Below the pieces are notes generated by a model. It was not told where the DNA came from, made no database searches, and saw only the letters and a list, made by a program, of their open reading frames with translations. The position numbers were made by a program, and so were the translations under genes. A stretch of DNA of 29,710 bases from Trichosphaerium sp. ATCC 40318 (taxonomy: Eukaryota; Discosea; Flabellinia; Trichosidae), in NCBI GenBank assembly GCA_038496445.1, contig JALMLS010000333.1, positions 1 through 29,710 of the forward strand, given 5' to 3'. Shown piece after piece: positions 10,081 through 19,441 of this stretch. Numbering within the stretch: position 1 is the stretch's first letter; every line of letters starts with the position of its first letter.

Positions 10081-11521
10081 ATGTTGGGACATCTACAACG
10101 TACAAGGTGCTATGTACAACGACAGAGAACACCAACGAGGGGTGTTTCGTTTAACGAGCGCTGTCGACGTTACACTCAATCTGCTACGCCTCCATTTCAT
10201 GTTATTTCGCGTAACAACAACAAATTAGCGCCAAGTACGTTAAACTACTATTTTTTACCCAATCGCATGCCAAAACTCCTCAACTGCAGACGTTAAGACT
10301 TGTGTCGTACTTCACGGACTCCTTGGACAAGGCAGAAACTGGTTATCGTTTGTTAAAGCTATGCAGAAGCAACACGACAATGTGCAATACATTATACCGG
10401 ATCTCAGATGCCACGGAAAGAGCGCTGACAAGGTTCGTTTCACGAATTCAAAAAGCACGTGACAAGGAATAAGTGCGAACAATAGGTTATTGCTGGTCCC
10501 CACACCATCGACTCAGCAGCTGTGGATCTAATTCACTTATTTCGCGACTTGCCAACTAGCATCAAACCAAATTATGTGTGGTACTAATTCAAATTTTGCT
10601 TGCAAGCGTTACCACTTTTTTTTTCTAATGTCACTACACCAGCGGCCATTCCTTTGGCGGGAAAGTTGCTGCCAGATTTACAGAAATAGTTCCAGATACT
10701 ATGACACCTGAGCAGGCACGTGCCAGCTTTAATTTCACTGGTTTTTTTTGATTTTGAAAACAACGCGCTAACATTACTGTGTTAGACTTGGATTCTTGAC
10801 ACAATGCCTGGTAAAGCAACCAAATCACTCCAGGACAGTGGGGGCAATGCCTCATTTGTAGAGATATTGGGTGTCATCAAAAGCATGGCAAGACCATTCC
10901 CCTCTAGAAAACACGTAGAACAGAATCTTATTGGTCAAGGTTTCTCAAAGGGTCTAGCAATGTGGCTTACAACTAATCTAAAGTGCGTTGCTCACAATGA
11001 TACTAAGTACCTTGGTCTTTTGTGTCAACCAAACGTCAATGACTACTGTACTGACATTTAAAAAAATACAGACAAAGCAATACAAAAGAAAAGTGGGTGG
11101 AGTGGAGGTTAAACACAGACCACATCGAAGAGTTGTACCAGAGTTACTTAGGTATCCCAAAAGACACAACAAGTAATAGAGCACAGCTAACAAACCTATC
11201 AAGATACCGACATTTGGGACTATTTGGAAAACCCTCCTGCAGGAAACTCCGTTCAATACGTCATTGCTGACAAGTCTTCCAGATGGTACTAGTCCATACA
11301 CCAACTGCGCACCAGTCTTATTGTTTAATAGGACTGACGAACTGAAGCAGCGCATGGATGTTACTACACAAAAAAGCGAAAAGACAAATGCACATATTCT
11401 CAAAAATAGCGGCCATTGGGTGCACATAGATAATCCAAAGGGCTTGCTTAGCTTAGTTAGCCTATTCTTTGGCAATCAAGAATCTACAGACGATCAGTAC
11501 AGTGACGGAAAACTTATTTGA
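10081..11521 (+). CDS. Alpha/beta hydrolase (ABHD11-like), probably mitochondrial
   Basis: Exons can be spliced from ATG 10081: 10081-10234, 10290-10432, 10486-10577, 10643 onward, and further exons to TGA at 11519-11521. The first 50 residues are rich in Arg and Ser/Thr with no acid run, like a mitochondrial presequence. The core starts VKTCVVLHGLLGQGRNWLSF (oxyanion-hole HG motif). It continues with PDLRCHGKS, the nucleophile elbow VGHSFGGKVAARF (serine near 10647), WILDTMPGKATKS, and SRKHVEQNLIGQGFSKGLAMW. It closes with the catalytic-histidine segment NSGHWVHIDNP. The WILDTMPG and IWDYLENPP segments resemble the plant-type subfamily more than human ABHD11. The enzyme hydrolyses an ester or thioester, but the substrate is unknown. 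One intron (after 10716) needs a GC donor, CAG|GCACGT. Poly(A) signals AATAAATAAA follow the stop. Confidence 0.85.
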
Positions 11522-11853
11522 AAACTAAAATTAATAAATAAATCTAAATGTCAATGTCACCATAACAACCAAAGCCAATAGCCAAAAAGACAAGTATTAT
11601 TATTATTTACAACGTTGAATAAATGTGACAGGTATTTCTGGAGGGGTGATTACGTAGTGAATTCCACGAGTTGGGTTTTTTTTTTGTTTGTTTTTTTTCG
11701 AATTGAAAAAAAGCCACTTTTTCCAAAAACGCGCACAAAACGCAGAGAGGTTTGCTTGTTTGCGACTAATAAAGAAATGTCGCACAACACAGTGTCTCAA
11801 AAAGTCACAAATGAATTCAGCCACTTGCACTCGTTTAGAGAGTGGTATTTTTT
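11522..11853. other. Convergent intergenic region between hydrolase and RRM genes
   Basis: It contains AATAAATAAA just after the hydrolase stop and long A/T runs. Frames of 60-80 codons occur on both strands but show no family motif and no splice support, so I see no gene. Confidence 0.5.
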
Positions 11854-13805
11854 CTAGTTGTTTTGCAGCTTTGGACCGTCCGATTTAATAATAATCTCGG
11901 TTATATCACGTGTAGGTTCTGGTGCTCTTTCTGGTCTCAAGAGTGGGATCTTAAGCTCTGTGCTGGCATTATCAGTCCTTGCATCATCTACAAGGTGTAA
12001 GTAACGTTTGAACAACGCGCTAAAACGAGAGAACGACAATAATTATCAAGGTGAGCGTACGCTTGGCTTTTTGACCGAGAATGTTTATTACAGGAGCTGG
12101 AGTTGCAGAGTTACGTCGTGAGCGATTGCCCTCGCCCATCTTGGATTTGGCGAATGCAATGTGTAGTGGTTGCTTATTAACTGGGAAACCTTGCAAACGC
12201 TTCATGCTACTTGTAGAGCATTGGATGTCCTATTTCAAAAAACCAAGTAAACAAAAAATAAACATCGATTCTGCGAAGGCCAAGTTTGTAGCCACTCGCC
12301 CTGTAGTGGTAACGTACAGAAAATTCTACCCAAGCCAAAGCTTGATCTTCTTTTTGTACAACTCTAATGCGTTTGTAGCCTGGCATTCTAATGGAAGATA
12401 TTAGTACACACCAAGACACACGATTGAGTAGAAATACGCACAAACCAAACAAAGGTATCAAGTCTGCTTCTTGAGTCTCACGTGCAAGATTACGCACATA
12501 AAGTGTAGAGCAAGGAATGCTGTTGTGACGGGAATTAGCCTTAGGTAAATATTACACCACAGGAAAGAAGGTTACGCTACAAGAGTTTGGTCTTTGTACA
12601 CCAAACAAGAGAAAAAAATTAAATTAAAAAAAGACAACCACGCACTCTGCTACGTCTTCCAGGTGAAGTAGGAGCACTACATACTGCTCTTGGTGGTGGT
12701 ACAGAAAATCCTGGTGGTCCCTTTGTGCTCACAAAGAAGCTACTATGCGTCAGCACGCTCAGGTACAAAGAATGAGGTAAAAAAAATCTTTTCTTTTGAA
12801 GCGATCAAAAAACCAAAGATAAGGCTCACCTCGAGTTATAGACAGACGCTATCTTAGTTGACAAAGTTGCTATAGGTGAGGTTAGAATACTGGCTCAATG
12901 CAGCGTTGTTTTCTAGTGATACAAAGCTATAATCAAGACTTTAAACCGAAACATACCGTCTGACTGGTTCAAGTTTGTAATACGTGAGTTTGTGTTGGCG
13001 AACAGTACGCGAAGATTACCTAGTACTTGAGGGTCCATTTGGAGGCCCTAGAAAAGACAGTCAGTTCAAGTATTTCCAAAAGTATGATTGACCACCAAAT
13101 AATAACCCAAGAGCGATGAATAAGCGTTAAAACGCTTCTTTGTCAATATTTGAAAACTAAATTGCATGCTCGAATTGGTTCCAACACCCAACCAAACACC
13201 AACCGTTTTACAGTGCAACGTTGCATTTTTCGGGTAATTGTAGCAAAAAAAAAAAAGAAAAGGGAAAGATAAACTACCCACAAACTCATTTTTAGCTCTG
13301 ACGTACATCTAAAGTATCACGAGCCACCAGGGCGGATGTTCGGTCGCTATAGACTACGAACGCGGCAGGCTAGGCAAAAAACAGTGAGACCTTTAATTGT
13401 TGAAAGTTGGAATAAAAAGCGCAAAAAAATCAAAAAAACAAACAAAAAAACCTCTTGGCAAAACATGAAATGGGCCATTGGTGCGCTACACGTGCGAAAT
13501 TACGCGTTTCAGCACAAAAACAAGGGCAACCACCCATCTAGGTTAGTGTGCAAATAAAAATCTAGTTTTTACACTTCCGTGGCCGCCTCGAGGTTCGAAG
13601 GGCGCCTAATATAGGTACGTACTTGTTTGCCCTCCTTCAGCGAGCACCCTTGATAGCCCGGGTACACCCTGAAGAGATTATGCACCTCGCGCTCTTTTAC
13701 GTCAGCAGGGAGGCCTGATACGAATAACGTTCGTATTTCTTCCACTGTTTCAATATTTAGTGATGGAAGGGATGAAGCATCTTGAGAGAGTGGAATAGTA
13801 TCCAT
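11854..13805 (-). CDS. RBPMS-like RNA-binding protein with two RRMs
   Basis: Exon 1 (13623-13805) gives [20 protein letters not shown] (RNP2 of RRM1) and the [14 protein letters not shown] strand. Exons 13307-13369 and 12957-13047 add [20 protein letters not shown] (RNP1 region) and [12 protein letters not shown]. This order and spacing match the RBPMS/couch potato RRM. A low-complexity linker rich in P, S, G and R follows (about 12660-12750). The second RRM has [20 protein letters not shown] (RNP2, about 12440-12510), [20 protein letters not shown] and [20 protein letters not shown]. The tail (exon 11854-11987) ends [10 protein letters not shown] and stops at TAG. RBPMS-type RRMs bind CAC-containing mRNA and dimerise. 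Animal RBPMS has one RRM; here there are two, as in some Whi3/cpo-like proteins. Exons between 12780 and 12912 are approximate. Confidence 0.85.
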
Positions 13806-14032
13806 AACTGCCTTTCACTGTTCGTTATGTGTGGGTGTTACGTGTTTTGGGGTGCTGTATTTGATTCAAGGCTTAATACCCAAAAAAAAACCGAAAAAAC
13901 TCTGCAACCTTAACCTCGCCAGCAGTTCCAAAGGGGCACGCTCATTAAAAAAATAGCCAATCTAGTGATCATTGGCTTATTAAGCTGTATTTACCCTCAA
14001 CAACTTATTTTTAGTTAACCAACCATAAACGC

Positions 14033-14064
14033 CATGCTTCATACTTGAGTCAAGTTCAAGCATG
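14033..14064. repeat. 32-bp imperfect inverted repeat
   Basis: The outer arms CATGCTT and AAGCATG (7 bp) enclose the inner arms ACTTGA and TCAAGT, separated by a single G. In DNA it could be a paired factor site. In RNA it could be a hairpin with a small internal bulge. Confidence 0.6.
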
Positions 14065-14151
14065 TAGTAACAGCTCTGAATTTTCACGTACAAATTAAAA
14101 ACAAACAAAACACTAAGAGAAAACTGCGCAACTCCATACTAGTTCGAGACG

Positions 14152-14183
14152 TCAAAGTGATTGTTTACCATGCTTCACTTTGA
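14152..14183. repeat. 9-bp perfect inverted repeat with 14-nt loop
   Basis: TCAAAGTGA (14152-14160) is followed by its complement TCACTTTGA (14175-14183). It lies 88 bp from the first inverted repeat, in the same promoter region. Confidence 0.55.
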
Positions 14184-14450
14184 TACTGAAAACTGTAACT
14201 GGTTTAACTTCCGAACAACTGTTTAAAACCTACTTGACCTGAATTCCATTCGCAACAGACTAATAGACATTGCAAAATTGCGATCACGTGTCGCTATTCG
14301 CGTCACAATTTGAATTAACTAATGCCCCAATGTGATTTATTGAACTTGTGCAAGAATTTCTATTTCTATAATCGCAGGCCTATAAAAGGTAATTCGTAAT
14401 GACATATCTGCAAAGTAGCGTTTTTGAGTCGCGTGACAAACGTAGTAGCG

Positions 14451-14458
14451 TATAAAAG
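14451..14458 (+). promoter_or_regulatory. TATA box of the small secreted-peptide gene
   Basis: TATAAAAG lies 43 bp upstream of the ATG at 14494, about where a TATA box should be for a short 5' UTR. A second TATAAAAGG is at 14391-14399. Few other genes here show so clear a box. Confidence 0.5.
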
Positions 14459-14493
14459 AAACCAAAGACACTTATTTCTTACAGTGAACAAAA

Positions 14494-14658
14494 ATGGAAG
14501 AGGTACAGCAAAAACGCCTATTATGTTCGATCATTTTCATATTGTGCGTTAACGCTCCTATATCGGGACATAGTACCAAGTCACATCAGAGGGAGGGAAG
14601 TACTTATTGGATCGGAACAACACCAAAAAAATTCAATAAGGGCAAGCAATTTAACTAA
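14494..14658 (+). CDS. Small secreted peptide candidate, 54 residues
   Basis: An ATG at 14494 in good context (AAAAATGG) opens a 54-codon frame. It begins MEEVQQKRLL and then has a hydrophobic core (CSIIFILCV) ending near NAPISG. This is a classic signal peptide with a plausible cut after residues 21-25. The mature part of about 30 residues (STKSHQREGSTYWIGTTPKK then FNKGKQFN) is polar and strongly basic, without cysteines. A TATA box lies upstream, and AATAAATAAA lies about 110 bases downstream. This gives a full minimal transcription unit between two larger genes. I know no family for it. An alternative is that GAG|GTACAG is a splice donor and the ATG belongs to a spliced gene, but no good second exon is apparent before SRF. 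Confidence 0.45.
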   Translation: MEEVQQKRLLCSIIFILCVNAPISGHSTKSHQREGSTYWIGTTPKKFNKGKQFN

Positions 14659-14928
14659 TTTGGCAGTACAGTAAAAAGCAGTACTGTTGCACCCAGGCAC
14701 TGTTATCTTTTGGTATTTTGTGGTGAAGAAGACTTTTTTGGACGCCGTAATTTCTTTTTGTGAGAATAAATAAACAATTTACACATAAAGCAAAAATTCA
14801 CTCCCTTTAAAAGGTAATGACGTCGGATATTGGGAATCACACCCCCTAAATCAATTCAATCACTTATATCTTGTCGGAAACACCAGGAAACTAACAATTT
14901 GGTTTTAGATAACGAAAAAAAAAATATA

Positions 14929-16500
14929 ATGGACGGACACACTAAAGTAGACGATGGTGCGTTGGAACTATTGGTATTTGCATTTACACTTGCACGCGAT
15001 GCGATTTGTTTTTTTGAGCTTAGAACGAAGCTGAAGCGAAAATAAGCATAACCGGTTAACATTACTTTCCGTTTCCAGTATAACGGTGTATGCAAGGAAA
15101 AACGTAGTTGGCGCTAAGAACTTGCTGTGCCCTTTTTTGATTTTCTCGTTTTCTCCTGTTACTTTTGCGTATTTCTTTGTCCCTGGGGCTGTTTCATTGG
15201 CGCTTGATACCTGACATAAGTTTTGATGTAGGTACAAAGAAGAAAAAGGGCAGGAGGAAGATAGAGATAGCCTTCATAGAAGAGAAATCGAGACGCCATA
15301 TCACTTTTTCAAAGCGTAAGGCTGGAATAATGAAAAAGGTAAGGTTTTGGTTTCGAAGCGTTTTAAAAACCGCGCGGGGTTTACGAAGTAAACTAAAGCA
15401 AGCTACCCAAGATATTATTATATTGAAAAGCCGCCATTCAGAAAAGTTACTAGAGCGTCTTTTTTTTTTTTTTATATTTGTCTATGTACACTTTCGCGTG
15501 GGCAGTTCACAAGCTAAAACGAACTGTGCCTGGCTATAAAAGGCTTGTAGTACATATCGAACGCACCAATTTTCTAAATACTCCTCCTTTTGCTTTTATT
15601 TGAAGCAGATGCGGACAAACTTTCCTTTTGCTCACTCTTTTGGCTTTTAAACTGCTTCTTATTTTAGTAGTGACGTTGTACTAATTACCTAAAAGGCTTA
15701 CGAGCTCGCAACCCTCACCGGAACTCAAGTATTGCTTCTCGTCGCATCAGAAACCGGACACGTTTACACCTTCGCTACACCCAAACTACAGCCTCTGATC
15801 ACCAAACCAGAGGGAAAGAATTTAATACAGGCCTGTTTGAACGCTCCAGACGCTCCAGCAGTGAATCCAGTCGGAACTGGTATGCCAAGTGCTGCCGATA
15901 ATTCCTTGGCTCGTCAGATGCCTTCCCCTGCTCAGTCGCGTGGCTCTGTCCCATTGGGTTCCAACTACCAACAACACGCGGCTGGAGATGACCTATACAC
16001 TCCACCTATAGAAGGTACGCGCCAAGGAGGCGCTAGAGTAAAGACAGAATCGGTACGCTAAACTTGACATGTTTTACTTTATTGTTTTTTTGGTTTGTTT
16101 TTTGTACAACTTGGTATCAGCCCTTTGCTAATCTATGTACGTAGAAGGATGTTAAACCAAGTCATTTACCTCATCCAAACATGCTACCAGCCATGCCACG
16201 AGGTACGTTGATATGTTTTTTGGCGCGTGTTTTTTTATTGACTTTTTTGTATTAGGACAAGGTTTGCAATACCCAAGGATGCCTGGTATAGCTCCATTCC
16301 CAGGACAAGCTCCAGGTTATCCTAGCTACCCACCAGGACAAGGCATGCCTCCAGCGTTCCTGGGTAGCCAAGGAGGTATGATGTTTGCACAAAACGGAGC
16401 AGCTCCTGCTTACAAGGTACCCAAACACTTACTGTTGGCTCAACTGACCCGTCCGTCATAGAATGAAGTTCACTCAGCTTTCCAAAGCAGCAAACACTGA
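14929..16500 (+). CDS. SRF: Serum response factor (type I MADS-box transcription factor)
   Basis: Six exons (14929-14956, 15232-15338, 15696-16052, 16145-16202, 16256-16416, 16462-16500) join in phase to 750 nt, giving 249 residues. The MADS box starts near residue 16 (KGRRKIEIAFIEEKSRRHIT, then FSKRKAGIMKKAYELATLTG). It is followed by the SAM extension TQVLLLVASETGHVYTFATP and KLQPLI. This is SRF-type, not MEF2-type: HVYTFAT and GTQVLLLVASETG are diagnostic. The C-terminal half is disordered and rich in P, G, Q and M (PGIAPFPGQAPGYPSYPPGQ), like a transactivation region. SRF binds CC(A/T)6GG CArG boxes as a dimer. The first two introns (275 and 357 nt) are the longest I could define exactly in the window. 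CArG-like sequences lie nearby (see findings). AATAAA is at about 16560. Confidence 0.93.
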
Positions 16501-16755
16501 GGATTTCTCACTATGTACAAAAAAAATAACCCATTTTAAAACGTGTGGAGTTGAAAAAAAAATAAAGACTATCCACCTCAACTCTTTGTGTATTTCGATC
16601 AAAAATAGTGATTTTAAATTGATTTTCGTTCACCTACATTGTTGTAGTATTGTTAGATGAAAATACTAAGGATAAGTTACATATGTCATAATTCTTCTTT
16701 TTTTTTTTATACACTCTTGGGTTGTACACGACGCACTTAGCAAATCAGGGCCAAG

Positions 16756-18585
16756 TTAGTTTCTAGCAGCGTTCAGTGCAGCAACAGTGTCATCTCCAAC
16801 AGCACCCCTTTTGGTTAAAAGCGTTAGTTGTCATTTTTTGTCACGTGATATTTGGAATAAAAACAACTATTGTACCTATCTTCTTTGAGTTCTTTTACAT
16901 AATTTTCCATTTTGCCAGCAATGTTTAGCGGTTTGTCAGATACGTCAGCAGTCTATTTAAGTCATTAATAATAAAACCAAGGTACACCTTGGTAGAAGAC
17001 GTACCAGCCAACCGTGCTTCATTGCCTGTTCAGCTGTCATACGGTCACTTGGATCTCTAACGAGTAATTTACTGATAAAGTCCTTTGCAGCTTCGGATAT
17101 CTCTTGCCAACATCTAATAGACGAACAATTAATTAAACCGTTTCCAACGAACAACATGAAAATATTAAAACAGTTCCTACAATAACTACACGTACTCATC
17201 ATCGTAATCAAAGTCTACAGCAATAATTTTGTCAAACAATTGAACATCATCTTCAGCATAGAATGGTGGCTAGTACTAACATTAGTTTACTTTCATCTAC
17301 AAAAGAATTTTTTGTAAAATAGAACTTACATAACCAGCGAGCCTAAATAGGAATTAGAATGATTGTTTTTATCAAAAAAAACAAAGACCACACGTACAGT
17401 ACGTATGTGATGATTCCAATACCCCATAAGTCCACCTGTTTTGTGTAGCCATCGGAAGTGATTACTTCAGGTGCGACGTATCCAGGCGTTCCACAAGATG
17501 TTCTAAGATCCTCTTCGTCGAATATTTTCGACAGGCCGAAATCAGCTAGTTTTACGACTTCTGTGTCTCCAGAGCCAGAACACAAAAGATTCTCAGGCCT
17601 TGAGTGCAAAGAGTTAGCTCTGTATATATATATATTTTTTATCGCCGTCAGGTACGCACTTGAGATCTCTGTGCGCTATGCCGTTGTCGTGTAAATATTT
17701 TACCGCCTAGAAAGGGCTTTAAGCAAAAACGCAGTAAAAAATAAGCAACAGATTATTGTAAAACAATCACGTGATTAGCGTATTTGGCGCGTTTCTTGAA
17801 AAGAAGATGATAATAAGTACCTCTAATAGCTGTTTTATTATAACGACAGCGTTCTTTTCAGAGTAGTACCCTCTGTCAACGATACGATCGAATAATTCAT
17901 CACCGTCGATCCTTTTGAACAAACCGTCAATGAGTTTTTTTTTTCACATCAAACAAAAAAAAAACGCAAAAAAAAAAGGCGTACAATTCCATGACGATGT
18001 ACACGGTGGTGTCGGATTCATAAATTTCGTGAAGCTTCAATATATTCTTGTGTTCCACGCGTTTCATAATATCAACTTCTCGTTTAAGTAACTTAATATC
18101 ATCCACGATAGCCTAAGAACAGTAAGAATACCACCAGCACTTTGAAAAAAAAAAAAAAAAGAAAAATTAATCCTGAGACTGTAGCATCCACCACTTTTCA
18201 CAGGCTACCAAAAATAGATTGCTCACTTGTTTATCGATAACTTTAACAGCAAAATCTTGCTTTGTCTTCTTGTTGGTGGCCTTTCGCACTGTCGAAAAAC
18301 CGCCTCTTAATAACAAGTTAATGACGAGGTAAAAAACATAAAATCGCACGTGGTCTATAAACTGTTTTGAGGGAAAAATAAGTAAATAAGACCCCGACGT
18401 ATCGTATTTAGCATTAGGCGAAAAGAAAAGAAAAAAAAAACCCATACAGTAGGAGAAAAACTGCAAAAAGCATTTGAAACTTTGCCCAAATGATAAATAA
18501 TAATAAATCAAAAAAAACAAACGTACCGGCCAATCTCTGGTCCAATATCATAATCTTGTTCTATCGGATAGTCGATCGCTGACAT
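16756..18585 (-). CDS. CaMK-group serine/threonine protein kinase, 309 residues
   Basis: Eleven exons join exactly in phase (930 nt): 18527-18585, 18227-18305, 17985-18112, 17821-17911, 17660-17706, 17398-17598, 17330-17342, 17196-17269, 17005-17113, 16876-16952 and 16756-16807. All catalytic signatures are present. These are the glycine loop IGRGGFSTV (18-26), the ATP lysine K41 in FAVKVI, HRDLKPENLL (catalytic D133), ADFGLSK (D154), GTPGYVAPE, and DLWGIGIITYVLLAGYPPFY. The sequence resembles CaMKI/DCLK-type kinases. The tail after the kinase domain is only about 40 residues (TADVSDKPLNIAGKMENYVK and beyond). It lacks an evident basic amphipathic calmodulin-binding helix, so calcium regulation is doubtful. 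Exon 7 is a 13-nt microexon. Two introns contain TCACGTGA. Confidence 0.92.
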
Positions 18586-18693
18586 AAAAGCTAGCACTTA
18601 TTATTGTCATTGCCATGACCTTTTTTACATTGTATTTGATATGGGAGTGGGATAGAGCCGGAGGTCTCAAAAATGAAATTTACAAATAATTTT

Positions 18694-18705
18694 AACCAGC
18701 TGGTT
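18694..18705. repeat. 12-bp perfect palindrome AACCAGCTGGTT
   Basis: It contains an E-box core CAGCTG and sits between the kinase start and the MGC peptide gene. Confidence 0.5.
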
Positions 18706-18716
18706 ACTCTTGAAGG

Positions 18717-18732
18717 TACCCCACGTGGGGTA
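18717..18732. promoter_or_regulatory. 16-bp perfect palindrome centred on CACGTG
   Basis: TACCCCACGTGGGGTA is a perfect inverted repeat about 130 bp upstream of the kinase ATG. It looks like a dimeric bHLH-type binding site. It is the longest palindrome with this core that I saw in the window. Confidence 0.55.
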
Positions 18733-18925
18733 TTATCAAAATAACGAGCCGGTACTCTTTTTTGGGCAAATCCAAGTTAAAATGGAAGTGCGTGGAGGTA
18801 TGGTAGTACTTATTAGGGTGGTTTTGAGGCGCAGCACAGAGACTGGTACAAAAATACTTTTTAAATCAATTTAAAGTGTTGAAACCACCCCAAAGTGTAT
18901 TACAAAACGTGTTGGTTGTTTTGCT

Positions 18926-19096
18926 TCAAAAAAAATACTTTTTTAAATATTGTTCTTTTGAAGGGTGATTCGCACTCTTTTTGTTTCCTCCGCTAGCACC
19001 GCCACCTGATGGCTCCGCTGCTTGCTCGACTGGCGCAGCTCCGGTTGAAGGACTTGGAGCGGCGGCTGGCTTTTTTTTACTTCCTGTACAGCCCAT
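18926..19096 (-). CDS. Small lipid-anchored peptide (MGC motif), 56 residues
   Basis: The frame starts MGCTGSKKKPAAA. Gly2 fits an N-myristoylation site, Cys3 a palmitoylation site, and SKKK gives a basic membrane-binding patch. The middle is low complexity (P, A, S, G), and the end is KEQYLKKYFF before TGA. An in-frame ATG lies five codons upstream (MKTTAMGC), but the MGC start makes more sense. It lies on the kinase strand, 341 bp upstream of the kinase ATG. I tested whether it is the kinase's first exon and found no donor/acceptor pair with matching phase. It could also be the first exon of an otherwise unseen gene. The function is unknown; a membrane-tethered small protein is an inference. 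Confidence 0.5.
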   Translation of the reverse strand: MGCTGSKKKPAAAPSPSTGAAPVEQAAEPSGGGASGGNKKSANHPSKEQYLKKYFF

Positions 19097-19154
19097 CGCA
19101 GTAGTTTTCAAAAAAACTGGCCGGCAATTTGTGTGATTTTAAAATCCACCAGAA

Positions 19155-19441
19155 ATGATTCTGACCAGATGTGTGAAGATAATAGTACTGATACCACTCG
19201 TTGTGGTGGTTACCGTGCTGCTATGTTTACCTATTTGCTTATGACGCCATCAACCCAAGGAGAAATGAGGGGACAGAACGCAAATGATACCCGAAGAAAA
19301 AAAAAGATTGCAGTCGCTCAAACTGGGTGTTGGCAGTTTTCCTTTGGTTTTACCGGCGACGAGGTTTGGTACAGTATGTTTGTGAATAATTGTGACTTTG
19401 CACAGTATCGTAGAGGGCACGTGACCCAACCAGATCCCTAG
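19155..19441 (+). CDS. Doubtful ORF region with a signal-anchor-like peptide
   Basis: An ATG at 19155 gives a 29-codon frame that is almost wholly hydrophobic after a short basic start (MILTRCVKIIVLIPLVVVVT). In another frame, sequence to the TAG at 19441 is open and ends GCWQFSFGFTGDEVWYSMFV... An intron joining the two frames would give a type II membrane protein, but I could not find a good one. It may equally be chance ORF in the promoter of the divergent MGC gene. Confidence 0.2.

Larger units (their letters stand above)
13806..14493. promoter_or_regulatory. Divergent intergenic region upstream of RRM gene and small peptide gene
   Basis: The 688 bases between two divergent starts have no coding signal that I can support. 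They hold two clear inverted repeats (listed separately), a CACGTG at 14286, a TATAAAAGG at 14391 and a TATAAAAG at 14451. Both transcription units probably take their promoters from here. Confidence 0.45.

Noticed and set aside
12081-12404. Plus-strand ORF of 107 codons with a plausible plus-strand intron upstream (GTGAGC...ACAG)
   Set aside because: The opposite strand encodes the second RRM with RNP motifs in the same place, which is far stronger evidence.
13336-13557. Plus-strand ORF of 73 codons
   Set aside because: It lies antisense to the first intron and second exon of the RRM gene, is full of K and R from A-rich sequence, and has no motif.
13580-13600. GGTTCGAAG resembling a tRNA T-loop
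   Set aside because: No matching acceptor, D or anticodon arms around it; it lies in the first intron of the RRM gene.
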